From Parvibaculum sp. (GTDB lineage: Bacteria; Pseudomonadota; Alphaproteobacteria; Parvibaculales; Parvibaculaceae): DNA of 64,000 nucleotides. How positions within the stretch are numbered: position 1 is the first letter of the stretch; each line of letters starts with the position of its first letter. Below, piece after piece: positions 28,277-39,836 of the stretch. The stretch spans positions 40,510 through 104,509 of the forward strand of contig NZ_JAUYUS010000016.1 of NCBI RefSeq assembly GCF_030694575.1. Reading direction: 5' to 3'. Below the pieces are notes generated by a model that saw only the letters and a list, made by a program, of their open reading frames with translations, did not search any database and had not been told where the DNA came from. The position numbers and the translations under genes were made by a program.

Positions 28277-29677
28277 CTATTCCGGAGCGATCATCTTTTC
28301 GGGGCGGACTACCGCGTCGAATTCCTCGTCGGTGACGTAACCGCCGCCGACCGCTTCCTCTCGCAGCGTCGTTCCGTTCTTGTGTGCGGTCTTGGCGATC
28401 TTCGCGGCGTTGTCGTAGCCGATCTTCGGCGCGAGCGCTGTGACGAGCATGAGCGAGCGTTCGAGCGCCGCCTTGATGTTGTCTTCGCGCGGCTCGATGC
28501 CGGTGACGCAATTGTCGGTGAAGCTCACGGCCGCATCCGCCATCAGACGCACGGACTGGAGGAAGTTGTAGGCCATGACGGGGTTGTAGACGTTCAGCTC
28601 GAAATGGCCCTGGCTGCCCGCAAAGGTGAGGGCCGCATGATTGCCGAAGATCTGCACGCAAACCTGCGTCATCGCCTCGCACTGCGTCGGGTTCACCTTG
28701 CCCGGCATGATCGACGAGCCGGGCTCGTTTTCCGGCAGCGACAATTCGCCGAGGCCCGAGCGCGGGCCGGAGCCGAGCAGGCGGATGTCGTTCGCGATCT
28801 TGAAGAGCGAGGCGGCAACCGTATTGATCGCGCCATGGCTGAAAACCATGGCGTCATGCGCGGCCAGTGCTTCGAATTTGTTCGGGGCGGTCTTGAACGG
28901 GAGATGCGTGATCGCGGCGATCTTGTCGGCAACCTTTTCCGCGAAGCCGACGGGCGCGTTGAGGCCTGTGCCGACGGCGGTGCCGCCCTGCGCGAGTTCC
29001 ATCAGCTTCGGCAGCGTCTGTTCGATGCGCGCGATGCCGTTCTCGACCTGCGCGGTGTAGCCGGAGAATTCCTGCCCGAGCGTCAGCGGCGTCGCATCCT
29101 GCGTGTGGGTGCGGCCGATCTTGATGATGTGGTTCCAGGCCTGCGCCTTGTCGTTCAGCGCGTTGCGCAGCTTCTGAAGGGCGGGCAGGAGGCGGTGGTG
29201 GATTTCCTCCGCGCAGGCGACATGCATGGCCGTCGGATAGGTATCGTTCGACGACTGGCTCATGTTCACATGATCGTTCGGGTGAACCGGTTTCTTCGTA
29301 CCCATCTCACCGCCCATGATTTCGATGGCGCGGTTGGAGATCACCTCGTTCGCGTTCATGTTGGACTGGGTTCCGGAGCCCGTCTGCCAGACGACGAGGG
29401 GGAAGTGTTCGTCGAGCTTGCCCTCGATCACTTCCTGCGCGGCTTTCACGACGGCCTCACCGATCTTCGGATCGAGCCGGCCAAGCTCCATATTCGCTTC
29501 CGCGGCGGCGCGCTTCACGATGCCGAGCGCGCGGACCACGGGGAGCGGCTGCTTTTCCCAGCCGATCTTGAAATTGCCGCGCGAGCGTTCGGCTTGCGCG
29601 CCCCAGTATCTGTCGGCGGCGACCTCGATGGGGCCGAAGGTGTCGGTCTCGGTGCGGGTTTTGGGTGTGTTGGCCAT
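28277..29677 (-). CDS. fumC: Fumarate hydratase class II
   Basis: '[20 protein letters not shown]' signature; 466 aa from [12 protein letters not shown]. Confidence 0.95.
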   Translation of the reverse strand: MANTPKTRTETDTFGPIEVAADRYWGAQAERSRGNFKIGWEKQPLPVVRALGIVKRAAAEANMELGRLDPKIGEAVVKAAQEVIEGKLDEHFPLVVWQTGSGTQSNMNANEVISNRAIEIMGGEMGTKKPVHPNDHVNMSQSSNDTYPTAMHVACAEEIHHRLLPALQKLRNALNDKAQAWNHIIKIGRTHTQDATPLTLGQEFSGYTAQVENGIARIEQTLPKLMELAQGGTAVGTGLNAPVGFAEKVADKIAAITHLPFKTAPNKFEALAAHDAMVFSHGAINTVAASLFKIANDIRLLGSGPRSGLGELSLPENEPGSSIMPGKVNPTQCEAMTQVCVQIFGNHAALTFAGSQGHFELNVYNPVMAYNFLQSVRLMADAAVSFTDNCVTGIEPREDNIKAALERSLMLVTALAPKIGYDNAAKIAKTAHKNGTTLREEAVGGGYVTDEEFDAVVRPEKMIAPE

Positions 29678-29795
29678 GAGGTCGCGCTCCAGCGGGGCTT
29701 GCCGCCGGCTCGACCGGCGAGAAATTCGGATGGGCGCTGATTTAGCACGGGGGGCCGGGGCCGCCAAGGCGCGGCCGCCGCGATCGATGCCGGGG

Positions 29796-30284
29796 CTACT
29801 TCTTCCGGAAGGCGTCGAGGCTGACGACGTCGCCCGCGGGCGGGGCAGGTTCTTCGGGCTTCGAGGCCTCCGTTGCCGCGACGCCTGCCTTGTCCTCGGC
29901 GACATTCGTCCCGCTGCTCACGCCCTGTACCTGGAACTGCAGTCCGAATTGCACGCTCGGATCGAAAAAACCCTGGACGGCCGAAAAGGGCACGACGAGG
30001 CGTTCGGGAATCTTGTTGAAGGTGAGATCGACCGAGAAGCGTTCGTCGTTCACCTCCAGATTCCAGAACTGGTGCTGGAGTACGATGGTGATTTCCTCGG
30101 GATATTGCTTGCGCAACTTTTCCGAGACCTCGACGCCCGGTGCGTCCGTGCGGAGCGAGATGTAGAAATGATGCTCGCCGGGCAGGCCCTCGTCGCGTGC
30201 GATCTTCAGCGCGCGGCGCACCACACCCCGGAGGGCATCCTGCGCCAGCATGTCGTATCGCATCAGGTCTTCGGCCAAAATCAA
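29796..30284 (-). CDS. sspB: SspB-like ClpXP adaptor (alphaproteobacterial type)
   Basis: '[22 protein letters not shown]...[41 protein letters not shown]'. Confidence 0.85.
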   Translation of the reverse strand: MILAEDLMRYDMLAQDALRGVVRRALKIARDEGLPGEHHFYISLRTDAPGVEVSEKLRKQYPEEITIVLQHQFWNLEVNDERFSVDLTFNKIPERLVVPFSAVQGFFDPSVQFGLQFQVQGVSSGTNVAEDKAGVAATEASKPEEPAPPAGDVVSLDAFRKK

Positions 30285-30435
30285 TGCTCCGTGGAACGTC
30301 GAGGCGGGAATTGCCGCCCGGGGAGATTCAATCAGCGTTTAACGCTTAAATCCATGCCGCCGGCCGCTTTGCCCAAGAGATTTTCTGTTTGTGGCGCTCG
30401 CGACACCGGCTTGGCCACCCCTGCGGCGGTGCAGG

Positions 30436-30735
30436 CAAAAAAGTGGGGGCTTCTGTTGCCAGGTGCCCCCGAACCCCGCCTTATCCGGCTAAAGATAAGG
30501 ACTTGATTTGAAGACATCGCACTGCATTAAGCAGCGAGACGTGCCTCAGCATAGTTGTCGTTGGCAACTATAAAACGGCCCGATGACGGCGGAACCATGC
30601 CGGGCAAAAAGACTGTCTTTACACCCTCGTCGATCCTGTTTCGCCCCCAAGGTCCCTGCCGCGACAGGGGAAATTTGGTGGAGGCGCCGGGTACCGCCCC
30701 CGGGTCCGAATGGTTTATTGCACAATCCGTTTATC
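30436..30735 (-). ncRNA. ssrA: Permuted two-piece tmRNA
   Basis: Minus strand: acceptor piece ends GGCGCCTCCACCA (3' end 30676), intervening segment, coding piece starts GGGGGCGAAACAGGATCGACGAGG (5' end 30648); tag ANDNYAEARLAA*; GGGGGCG pairs CGCCTCC. Confidence 0.95.
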
Positions 30736-30823
30736 GCCATAGTCGGCGAGATCGCCGACCTTTGTAATATAGTTGCAATCCTGCGGTTTTAAACCTCAAA
30801 ATCAGGGCCTTCAGGGGAATGGC

Positions 30824-31423
30824 ATGATATCGCGCCGCCAGATGCTCTTCGGGGTCGCCGTTCTGCCGCTCCTTCGGCCGGACCACCTCATTGCGCCCTC
30901 GCCACCGGCGGCGCGGCTTGTAGCCGCCGCCCACGCCCAGATCGGCGTCACGACCATTTATGACGGCACCTATCGCAAGATCGGCTATCCGGGCGGCGAT
31001 ATCGAACCGGAGCGCGGTGTCTGCACGGATGTCGTCATTCGAGCCTATCGCGCGGCGCTCGGTCTCGACTTTCAGAGCCTGGTCCATGAGGACATGCAGA
31101 AGAATTTTTCGGTCTATCCCGCCAAATGGGGGCTGACCGGGCCCGATACGAGCATCGACCACCGCCGCGTCTTGAACCTGATGACCTTCTTCGTGCGGAA
31201 GGGCGCGACGCTTGCCGCGCGTGAGACGTTGCAACCCGGCGATCTCGTCACGCAGATGATTGCGGGCGAGCTGCCGCATATCTCCATCGTATCGGACAGG
31301 CCCGTTCCGGGGACACCGCGCCCGCTCGTCATCCATAACTTCGGCAATGGCGTCGAATATGCCGACACATTGACGCGGTTCCCGGTGACCGGACGTTTCC
31401 GCTACCTGCCCGCCGCCGCCTGA
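30824..31423 (+). CDS. DUF1287 family secreted protein
   Basis: 'IGVTTIYDGTYRKIGYPGGDIEPERGVCTDVVIRAYRAALGLDFQSLVHEDM'. Confidence 0.85.
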   Translation: MISRRQMLFGVAVLPLLRPDHLIAPSPPAARLVAAAHAQIGVTTIYDGTYRKIGYPGGDIEPERGVCTDVVIRAYRAALGLDFQSLVHEDMQKNFSVYPAKWGLTGPDTSIDHRRVLNLMTFFVRKGATLAARETLQPGDLVTQMIAGELPHISIVSDRPVPGTPRPLVIHNFGNGVEYADTLTRFPVTGRFRYLPAAA

Positions 31424-31424
31424 C

Positions 31425-32591
31425 TCAGCCCTTGGGCAATTGCTCGCGCAAGAAGCGAAGAGCATTACCGCCCATGACTTTGGCGATTTCCTCGTCCCGA
31501 AAACCCGCTTTCTGCATTTCCGCCGTCAGAACGGCCAGTTCCGATGTATCGAAGGCGACGGGCACCGCGCCGTCGTAATCGGAACCGAGCGCCACGTGGT
31601 CGACGCCCAGGAAGTCGATCGCATAGCGGATCGCCTTCACCACCTCGGCGGGAGCGGGGTCGCAAACGGCGCCTTTCCAGTAGCCGATGCCGATGAGCCC
31701 GCCCGCGTCCGTCACGCGCTTCATCAGCGCATCCTCGATATTGCGGGGGCTGTCGCAGGCGCCCTTGATGCCGGTATGGGAGATCACGACCGGCCGCGTT
31801 GCGATTTCAAGCGTATCCTCGACCACGGCCGGAGAGGCATGGGCGAGGTCGACGACGATATTGAGCCGCTCCATCTCGCGGACGGCATCGCGCCCGAAAT
31901 CCGTCAATCCTTCGCCGGAGAGCCCGTGCAGCGAGCCGCCGAGTTCGTTGTCGAAGAAATGGGTGAGGCCCATCATCCGGTAGCCCGCATCGTAGAGACG
32001 CTGGATGTTTTCGAGCCTGCCTTCGAGCGGGTGCGAGCCTTCCGTCGCCAGCAGCCCGCCGACGGGCCGTTTGCCGTCACCGCGCAGGGTGAGAAGGGCG
32101 TCGATATCGGCGGCCGTCCGCACGATCTTCAGCTCGTCCGGCGCCGCCGCTTCGGCGCGGTGCAGCTTCCCGGCCTGATAGAGCGCGCGTTCCAGGAGGC
32201 TGTCCCATGTTCGCGCGGGCCAGCGCTGCACCATGGCGAGGAGCGTGATGACGTCGCTGTCGCCACTGGTGCCAACATAACGCTGGTCGCGCGGCACCTT
32301 CGTCACGACAGAGAAAACCTGGAGGGTCACATTGCCGTCGACGAGGCGGGGCAGGTCGACATGGCCGCGGCTCGCCCGTTCCAGCGGATCACGCGCCCAG
32401 AGCAGCGTGTCGGCGTGAAGGTCCACCACGGCCAGTTCGCCATGCCGCGCCGTCGCCTCGGGGGCAACCGCATAGGGTTCGTGCTCGACGATACGGTTGA
32501 TCTGCCCCTCGAGCACCCCCGGCAGAAGCGCGAGAGCCGCCACCAGCAGGATGACCAGAACGCCGCCGGCGCCGATCAGGATGCGTTTCAT
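31425..32591 (-). CDS. Membrane dipeptidase (peptidase M19)
   Basis: '[10 protein letters not shown]', '[16 protein letters not shown]', '[15 protein letters not shown]', '[10 protein letters not shown]'. Confidence 0.9.
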   Translation of the reverse strand: MKRILIGAGGVLVILLVAALALLPGVLEGQINRIVEHEPYAVAPEATARHGELAVVDLHADTLLWARDPLERASRGHVDLPRLVDGNVTLQVFSVVTKVPRDQRYVGTSGDSDVITLLAMVQRWPARTWDSLLERALYQAGKLHRAEAAAPDELKIVRTAADIDALLTLRGDGKRPVGGLLATEGSHPLEGRLENIQRLYDAGYRMMGLTHFFDNELGGSLHGLSGEGLTDFGRDAVREMERLNIVVDLAHASPAVVEDTLEIATRPVVISHTGIKGACDSPRNIEDALMKRVTDAGGLIGIGYWKGAVCDPAPAEVVKAIRYAIDFLGVDHVALGSDYDGAVPVAFDTSELAVLTAEMQKAGFRDEEIAKVMGGNALRFLREQLPKG

Positions 32592-32782
32592 TGTTTCCCC
32601 CATCTTATTTCTTGCCGCGCATTCTGGCGGAGCAGGCGGCGAACCGCCATATTTTCCGGTGGTTCTCACGCTTTTGTCATTCTCGCATCCATATTGTGGA
32701 TATCGTCACGGCCCGCCGGGCGGGCGGTGGCGGGACGCGGCCCCTCCGGCTAGACTGGGGGACCGAATCTCAGGACCAGCCG

Positions 32783-33577
32783 ATGCAGCAATATCTCGAC
32801 CTCATGCGCAAGGCGCGCGACACGGGCGTCACCAAGACCGACCGCACGGGCACGGGTACGCGCAGCATTTTCGGCCACCAGATGCGCTTCGATCTGGCGG
32901 ACGGGTTTCCGCTCGTCACGACGAAAAAGCTGCACCTGAAGTCGATCGTCCACGAGTTGCTCTGGTTCATCGCGGGCGACACGAATATCCGCTACCTGAA
33001 GGCGAACGGCGTCAGCATATGGGACGACTGGGCGGATGAGAACGGCGAGCTTGGCCCCGTCTACGGGCATCAGTGGCGCTCATGGCCAACGCCGGACGGC
33101 GGCAAGATCGATCAGATCAGAAATCTCGTCGAACAGATAAGGACCAACCCGGATTCGCGCCGGCTCATCGTTTCGGCGTGGAACGTGGCGGATGTGGACA
33201 GCATGGCGCTGCCGCCCTGCCATTGCCTGTTCCAGTTCTATGTCGCGGAGGGCAAGCTCTCCTGCCAGCTCTATCAGCGTTCGGCGGACATCTTTCTCGG
33301 CGTGCCGTTCAACATCGCGTCCTATGCGCTCCTCACCATGATGGTGGCGCAGGTGACGGGGCTGAAGCCGGGCGAATTCATCCACACCTTCGGCGACGCC
33401 CATCTTTATCTCAATCATCTGGAGCAGGCGGACAAGCAGCTCGCGCGCGAGCCGAAAAAGCTGCCGGTCATGCACATCAATCCGGATGTGAAGAGCCTCT
33501 TCGACTTCACCTATGACGATTTCCGGCTCGAAGGCTACGAGGCGCATCCGCATATCGCCGCGCCAGTCGCCGTCTGA
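32783..33577 (+). CDS. thyA: Thymidylate synthase
   Basis: '[43 protein letters not shown]'. Confidence 0.98.
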   Translation: MQQYLDLMRKARDTGVTKTDRTGTGTRSIFGHQMRFDLADGFPLVTTKKLHLKSIVHELLWFIAGDTNIRYLKANGVSIWDDWADENGELGPVYGHQWRSWPTPDGGKIDQIRNLVEQIRTNPDSRRLIVSAWNVADVDSMALPPCHCLFQFYVAEGKLSCQLYQRSADIFLGVPFNIASYALLTMMVAQVTGLKPGEFIHTFGDAHLYLNHLEQADKQLAREPKKLPVMHINPDVKSLFDFTYDDFRLEGYEAHPHIAAPVAV

Positions 33578-33741
33578 TGCGCACGCGGCAGCGGATGCTG
33601 CTCTTCGGGCTGACGATCGCGGTGCTGCTGCTCGCCGCCTTTGCGATGTTCGCGATTCTTGTCAGCATCCGGCCGCTCGACCCGGAAGCGATGCGCACGC
33701 CGGGTTTCTCGTCCCTGCGTGACGTCGAGGTGGCCGCGTGA
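33577..33741 (+). CDS. Small membrane protein between thyA and folA
   Basis: 54 aa [54 protein letters not shown], overlaps the thyA stop and folA 5' end. Confidence 0.5.
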   Translation: MRTRQRMLLFGLTIAVLLLAAFAMFAILVSIRPLDPEAMRTPGFSSLRDVEVAA

Positions 33742-33743
33742 CC

Positions 33744-34253
33744 ATGCATGTTTCCTATGTCGTCGCCATCGCGGATAACGGCGTCATCGGCCGCGACAAC
33801 GCGCTGCCGTGGCGGCTTTCAGGCGACATGGCGTTTTTCAAGCGCATCACCATGGGCAAGCCGGTCATCATGGGCCGCAAGACATGGGAGTCGCTGCCAC
33901 GAAAGCCCTTGCCGGGCCGTCCCAACATCGTCGTGACGCGCGATGCGGGGTATCGGGCGGAAGGGGCGGAAGTCGTGCATTCGGCGGAGGCCGCGCTCGC
34001 GCGAGGGCGCGAGCTGGCCGCCGCGAGCGGCGCGGACGAAATCATGGTGATCGGCGGCGCGCAGCTTTACGCAGAAATGTTCGATGACGCGACGCGGCTC
34101 TACATCACCGAAGTCCATGCGGCTCCGGAAGGCGATGTCAGTTTCCCTGCCTTTGACGCGGCGCATTGGCGCGAAGTTTCGCGCGAGCGTCACAAGGCAG
34201 GCGAGAAGGACAGCGCGGATTATTCCCTTGTCCTCCTTGAGCGGCGCGGCTGA
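33744..34253 (+). CDS. folA: Dihydrofolate reductase
   Basis: 'VVAIADNGVIGRDNALPWRLSGDMAFFKRITMGKPVIMGRKTWESLP'. Confidence 0.97.
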   Translation: MHVSYVVAIADNGVIGRDNALPWRLSGDMAFFKRITMGKPVIMGRKTWESLPRKPLPGRPNIVVTRDAGYRAEGAEVVHSAEAALARGRELAAASGADEIMVIGGAQLYAEMFDDATRLYITEVHAAPEGDVSFPAFDAAHWREVSRERHKAGEKDSADYSLVLLERRG

Positions 34254-34354
34254 CGCCAGGCGCTTCTGACGATCAGTCAGTTGGTTGCCCGTGCAATTGA
34301 GTTGCGCGAGCCTGCGCCCCATACTTCGCGCGACGTTCGCCGCCCGGGGCTTCC

Positions 34355-35023
34355 ATGAAAAAAATTGCAGTTCTTCTTTTTTCGCTCGTGCTCGCCGGTT
34401 GTTGGGAGGGCGAAACAGGAAAGGAAAATTCCGCCGTGAACGATGCAAGCGCCGAAATCGCCGATCTCGTCAACAACTGGGCATTTTATCGCGACCAGGA
34501 AGCGTGGAGCGAACTTGGCGCAACCTTTCACGACGAGGGCACCATTTCGTTGAGCTGGTTCGACGGGCCGCACAAGGGCTTCGTCGCGGCATCGCAAAAC
34601 CTCGCGAAGAGCAATCGCGCGCTGCTCAAGCATTATATCGGTGTGCCGCGGATCAGGATCGACGGGGACCGCGCGTTGAGCGAAGTCAATATCACCATCA
34701 TGGTCCGCGCGAAGACGCCGTTCGGTGAAGTCGATACGACCTCTTATGCGCGGTTCATCGATCGCATCGAAAAGCGGGATGGCGTGTGGAGGATACTGAA
34801 ACGGACCGCCGTTTATGAAAAGGATCGTACCGATCCCGTGGACCGCCCCGCGCTGCCGGAGGCATTCTTCGAGGGGCTCGACCGCTATCCGGCGGAATTG
34901 AGATTCCTTGCGTCCAGTCTCGACAAGGGCGGTGTCGAACTTTCGAAGACCACCGTGCTGGACAAAAGCCCCCAACTTGCAACGCTGCACATGGAAGGCG
35001 ATGCCTGGCTCGCCGGGAACTGA
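34355..35023 (+). CDS. Lipoprotein with SnoaL/NTF2-like domain
   Basis: Lipobox 'LVLAGC'; 'WAFYRDQEAWSELGATFHDEGTISLSWFDG'. Confidence 0.7.
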   Translation: MKKIAVLLFSLVLAGCWEGETGKENSAVNDASAEIADLVNNWAFYRDQEAWSELGATFHDEGTISLSWFDGPHKGFVAASQNLAKSNRALLKHYIGVPRIRIDGDRALSEVNITIMVRAKTPFGEVDTTSYARFIDRIEKRDGVWRILKRTAVYEKDRTDPVDRPALPEAFFEGLDRYPAELRFLASSLDKGGVELSKTTVLDKSPQLATLHMEGDAWLAGN

Positions 35024-35142
35024 TACTTCCCGTTTGGGAAATCGCTCTCCGTTTTGAAAGCCGCCGCGATTGAGTTTCGCGTCCGGGCGTCCCACAATGC
35101 GCGCCTTGGCATTTTTGCGGCTTTCCCAGACGGAGACGACAT

Positions 35143-36251
<1,109 letters not shown>

Positions 36252-36252
<1 letters not shown>

Positions 36253-37091
36253 TGACAGTGGAAACGCTGGAAACCCATCGCTGCTTCGGCGGCACGGTAA
36301 GCATTTGCCGTCACCAGTCGGCGGCGACGGGCACGCCCATGCGTTTTTCCATCTTCGTGCCGGAAGGGAAGGGCCCGTTCCCGGCGGTCACCTTTCTCGC
36401 GGGGCTCACCTGCACGGAAGAAAACTTCACCTTCAAGGCCGGCGCTTACGGCAAGGCGGCCCAACTCGGTCTTGCCCTCATCGCGCCGGATACGAGCCCG
36501 CGCGGAAACGGCGTTGCCGACGATCCGGCCTACGATCTGGGGCAAGGCGCCGGCTTCTATATCGATGCGACCGAGAAGCCATGGGCGCCGCATTTCTGCA
36601 TGGAGACCTATATCGCGCGCGATCTTCCCGCCGCCCTGCGCGACAATTTTCCGGTCGACGGCGAACGTCAAAGCATTACAGGCCATTCCATGGGTGGCCA
36701 CGGCGCGCTGACGCTGGCGCTCAAATATCCCGATCGCTACCGGTCGGTGTCCGCCTTCGCGCCCATCGTCTCGCCCACCCGCTGCCCGTGGGGCGAAAAG
36801 GCTTTCACCGCCTATCTCGGCGCGGACCGATCCGCATGGGCCGCGCATGATGCGTCGGCGCTGATGACGAGCGGCAGCGCGGTCGGTCATTTCGAGGACA
36901 TTCTGATCGACCAGGGGTTGGCCGACAATTTTCTCGAAGAGCAACTGAAACCGGAACTCTTCGAGGATGCCTGCGCGACGCATGGCCAGAAACTCACGTT
37001 GCGCCGTCACGCCGGCTACGATCATTCCTACTATTTCATCCAGACCTTTATCGGCGACCATCTGGAGTTTCACGCCCGGCATCTCTCATGA
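36252..37091 (+). CDS. S-formylglutathione hydrolase
   Basis: 'GLTCTEENFTFKAGAYGKAAQLGLALIAPDTSPRG', 'GHSMGGHGAL'. Confidence 0.95.
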
Positions 37092-38365
37092 GGACCGTGG
37101 ACGTCGCGATTGTCGGCGCAGGCGCGGCCGGCCTTGCCGCCGCACGGCGCGCCGACGAACTGGGCCTGTCCGTTTTTGTGTTCGAGGCGAAGTCGCGCAT
37201 CGGCGGCCGTGTCTTCACCGACAGGGAAAGTCTCGGCGCGGTATGGGATCGAGGCGCCCATTGGCTTCATTCGGCGGACGTCAATCCGCTGACGCGTATC
37301 GCGGAGGAACTGGGCCATCCTTATCTGGCGCGCCCGCGGCCCTTCGACGGGCGCTTCCATCTCGGCCATGGCTGGGGCGGTCCGGCCGAATGGCGCGGTT
37401 ATCGCGAAGAGTTCGAAACGGCGATGGACCGCGCGGCGGCGGCGGGCGCGGAGGGCAGGGACGTCGCCGTCTCCGACGCGATCGACACGTCGTCGCGCTG
37501 GCGGCGCATGGTGCATCACATCTTCACCGCCATATCCGGCCTGCCGCCGAGCGAAATATCGACAGCGGATATTGCAGCCTATCGCGACACCGAGGCGAAC
37601 TGGCCGCTGGAGCGGGGCTATGGCGCGCTTCTCGAGGCGCGTTATGCGGGACTTCCCGTGGAGCTTTCGACACCCGTGACGGCCATCGATACGAGCGGCG
37701 GCGACATCGCGCTCGACACGCCGCGCGGAACGGTGCGGGCGCGCAGCCTCATCGTCACGGTTTCGACCAATGTGCTTGCATCCGGCTCGATCCGTTTCAC
37801 GCCCGCGTTGCCGGACGCGGTGCAGGCCGCGCTTGCGGGCGTGCCGACCGGCAATGCCAACAAGGTGGCGTTCCATTTCCGCCGCGACATATTCGGTCTT
37901 CCGGACACGAGCTATGTGAGCTTCATGGATGAGCGCGACGCGGCGCGGCCCGCCTGCTCGTTCCAGATCAGGCCCTTCGGTTCGGAGCTCGCCATCGCCT
38001 ATCTCGGCGGCGATCTTGCCGCCAATCTCGAGCGGGCGGGGGAGGCGGAGATGGTCGATTTTTCGCGCACGGCGCTCGGCGACATTTTCGGCACCGGCAT
38101 CTTCAAGGAGCTGACCGGCATCGCCGCGACCGCGTGGACGACCGATCCGCACACGCTCGGCGCCTATTCATGCGCGCTGCCCGGCGAGGCGCACCGGCGC
38201 GCGGTGCTGGCCAAGCCGGTGAACGAACGGTTCTTCCTCGCGGGCGAGGCCGTCTCGGCCGACTGGTTTTCCACCGTGCAGGGCGCCCATGTCACCGGCA
38301 TCGAGGCGGCGGACAAGGCGGCCGCTTTTCTTCGCCGCGCCATTGCGAAGGCGCGCGGGCGTTGA
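37088..38365 (+). CDS. FAD-dependent amine oxidase family protein
   Basis: 'VAIVGAGAAGLAAARRADELGLSVFVFEAKSRIGGRVFTD', C-terminal 'FFLAGEAVS'. Confidence 0.85.
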   Translation: MRTVDVAIVGAGAAGLAAARRADELGLSVFVFEAKSRIGGRVFTDRESLGAVWDRGAHWLHSADVNPLTRIAEELGHPYLARPRPFDGRFHLGHGWGGPAEWRGYREEFETAMDRAAAAGAEGRDVAVSDAIDTSSRWRRMVHHIFTAISGLPPSEISTADIAAYRDTEANWPLERGYGALLEARYAGLPVELSTPVTAIDTSGGDIALDTPRGTVRARSLIVTVSTNVLASGSIRFTPALPDAVQAALAGVPTGNANKVAFHFRRDIFGLPDTSYVSFMDERDAARPACSFQIRPFGSELAIAYLGGDLAANLERAGEAEMVDFSRTALGDIFGTGIFKELTGIAATAWTTDPHTLGAYSCALPGEAHRRAVLAKPVNERFFLAGEAVSADWFSTVQGAHVTGIEAADKAAAFLRRAIAKARGR

Positions 38366-38412
38366 CAGAATGCGGCCCAACAAGAACAGACAATAAAAAC
38401 AGGGAGGATAAA

Positions 38413-39330
38413 ATGGCGGAGATGAAACTCATTGCCGACGGCCTGAAGTTTCCGGAAGGCCCGATCGCGATGCCGGATGGAAGCATCGTGCTCGTCGAGA
38501 TCGCGCGCGGCACGCTGACGCGCGTCACGGCGGCGGGAAAAGCCGAGGTGATCGCGGAGCTTGGCGGCGGACCGAACGGCGCGGCCATCGGGCCGGACGG
38601 CGCCTGCTACGTCTGCAACGACGGCGGTTTCGAATTCCACGAGGTCAACGGCGCGCTTGTGCCGGGCGACGCACCTGCCGACTATTCCGGCGGCCGCATC
38701 GAGCGTGTCGATCTCAAGACCGGCGAGTTCAAGGTACTCTACAAGGAGTGCAACGGCATTCCGCTGAACGGGCCCAACGACATCGTCTTCGACAAGTCGG
38801 GCGGCTTCTGGTTCACCGATCTCGGCAAGGGGCGCGGCCGCACGCAGGATCGCGGCGGTCTCTACTACGCAAAAATCGACGGCTCGTTCATCAAGGAAGT
38901 CGTCTTTCCGATCACCTCGCCGAACGGCGTCGGCCTGTCGCCCGACGAGAAGACGGTTTATGTCGCCGACACCATTCCGGGCCGTCTCTGGGCCTTCGAC
39001 ATCAAGGGTCCGGGTGAAGTGGCGCCCAATCCCGGCCCGCTGCCCGGCCGCTTTGTCGGTTCCGGTCCGCAGCTCTGCTTCTTCGACAGTCTCGCGGTCG
39101 ATGCCGAAGGCAATATCTGCGTCGCGACGATTTTCAACGCGGGCATCACGACCTTTTCGCCCGACGGTTCGAAGATCACCCATACGCCGACGGACGATTT
39201 CATCACCACGAATATCTGTTTCGGCGGAAAGGATCTCAAGACGGCCTACATCACGCTCTCATCCAGCGGGCGGCTCGTCTCCACGGACTGGCCGGTAGCC
39301 GGCTTGCCGCTGAACTTCCTCAATAAATGA
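38413..39330 (+). CDS. SMP-30/gluconolactonase family protein
   Basis: 'LKFPEGPIAMPDGSIVLVEI', 'LNGPNDIVFDKSGGFWFTD', 'NGVGLSPDEKTVYVAD'. Confidence 0.9.
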   Translation: MAEMKLIADGLKFPEGPIAMPDGSIVLVEIARGTLTRVTAAGKAEVIAELGGGPNGAAIGPDGACYVCNDGGFEFHEVNGALVPGDAPADYSGGRIERVDLKTGEFKVLYKECNGIPLNGPNDIVFDKSGGFWFTDLGKGRGRTQDRGGLYYAKIDGSFIKEVVFPITSPNGVGLSPDEKTVYVADTIPGRLWAFDIKGPGEVAPNPGPLPGRFVGSGPQLCFFDSLAVDAEGNICVATIFNAGITTFSPDGSKITHTPTDDFITTNICFGGKDLKTAYITLSSSGRLVSTDWPVAGLPLNFLNK

Positions 39331-39443
39331 CAGTTCCGATATGTTCCGGCAGCGGAACGTATCTTTAACCATCACAAAGGCCGTGCAACCATGCGCGGCC
39401 TTTGGGGTACACGGCGATCGTTTAAAATCAGGGAGAATAAGAA

Positions 39444-39779
39444 ATGCGCCTTTTGTTCAGTGTACTCGTTGCGTTGGTTGCGTTTTCCGGAGCGGCTCTC
39501 GCCGATCCGTTTGCGAATTTCTATGGCAATACCGTGAAAGTGTCGGGTGCGGCCGGTGAACGCTCGGTGTTCATCGACGTGGGCGGCAGCTATTCGCAGA
39601 AGCTGCCGGACGGCAGCACGGCGGAAGGCAAGTACACGGTCGAGGGCGATACGGCCTGCTTCCTCGGCGGCGAGCAGCCCTATTGCGTTCCCGCCGAAGC
39701 CCGCAATGTGGGCGACAGCTGGGAACTGACGGCGCCCGACGGCTCGAAGGAAACGGCGACGCTTGTTGCCGGCCGCTGA
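39444..39779 (+). CDS. Small secreted protein of unknown function
   Basis: 111 aa with signal peptide MRLLFSVLVALVAFSGAALA. Confidence 0.6.
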   Translation: MRLLFSVLVALVAFSGAALADPFANFYGNTVKVSGAAGERSVFIDVGGSYSQKLPDGSTAEGKYTVEGDTACFLGGEQPYCVPAEARNVGDSWELTAPDGSKETATLVAGR

Positions 39780-39797
39780 ACCTTCAGCCTGACGATC

Positions 39798-39836
39798 GGA
39801 ACGGTCGGTCCGGCAACGGGCCGGCCGTTTCCTTTT
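39798..39836 (+). terminator. Hairpin terminator between convergent genes
   Basis: ggaacggtcggtccggcaacgggccggccgtttcctttt. Confidence 0.5.

Noticed and set aside
30546-30740. 64-aa minus-strand ORF MAINGLCNKPF...
   Set aside because: Lies inside the permuted tmRNA; explained by the acceptor and coding pieces.
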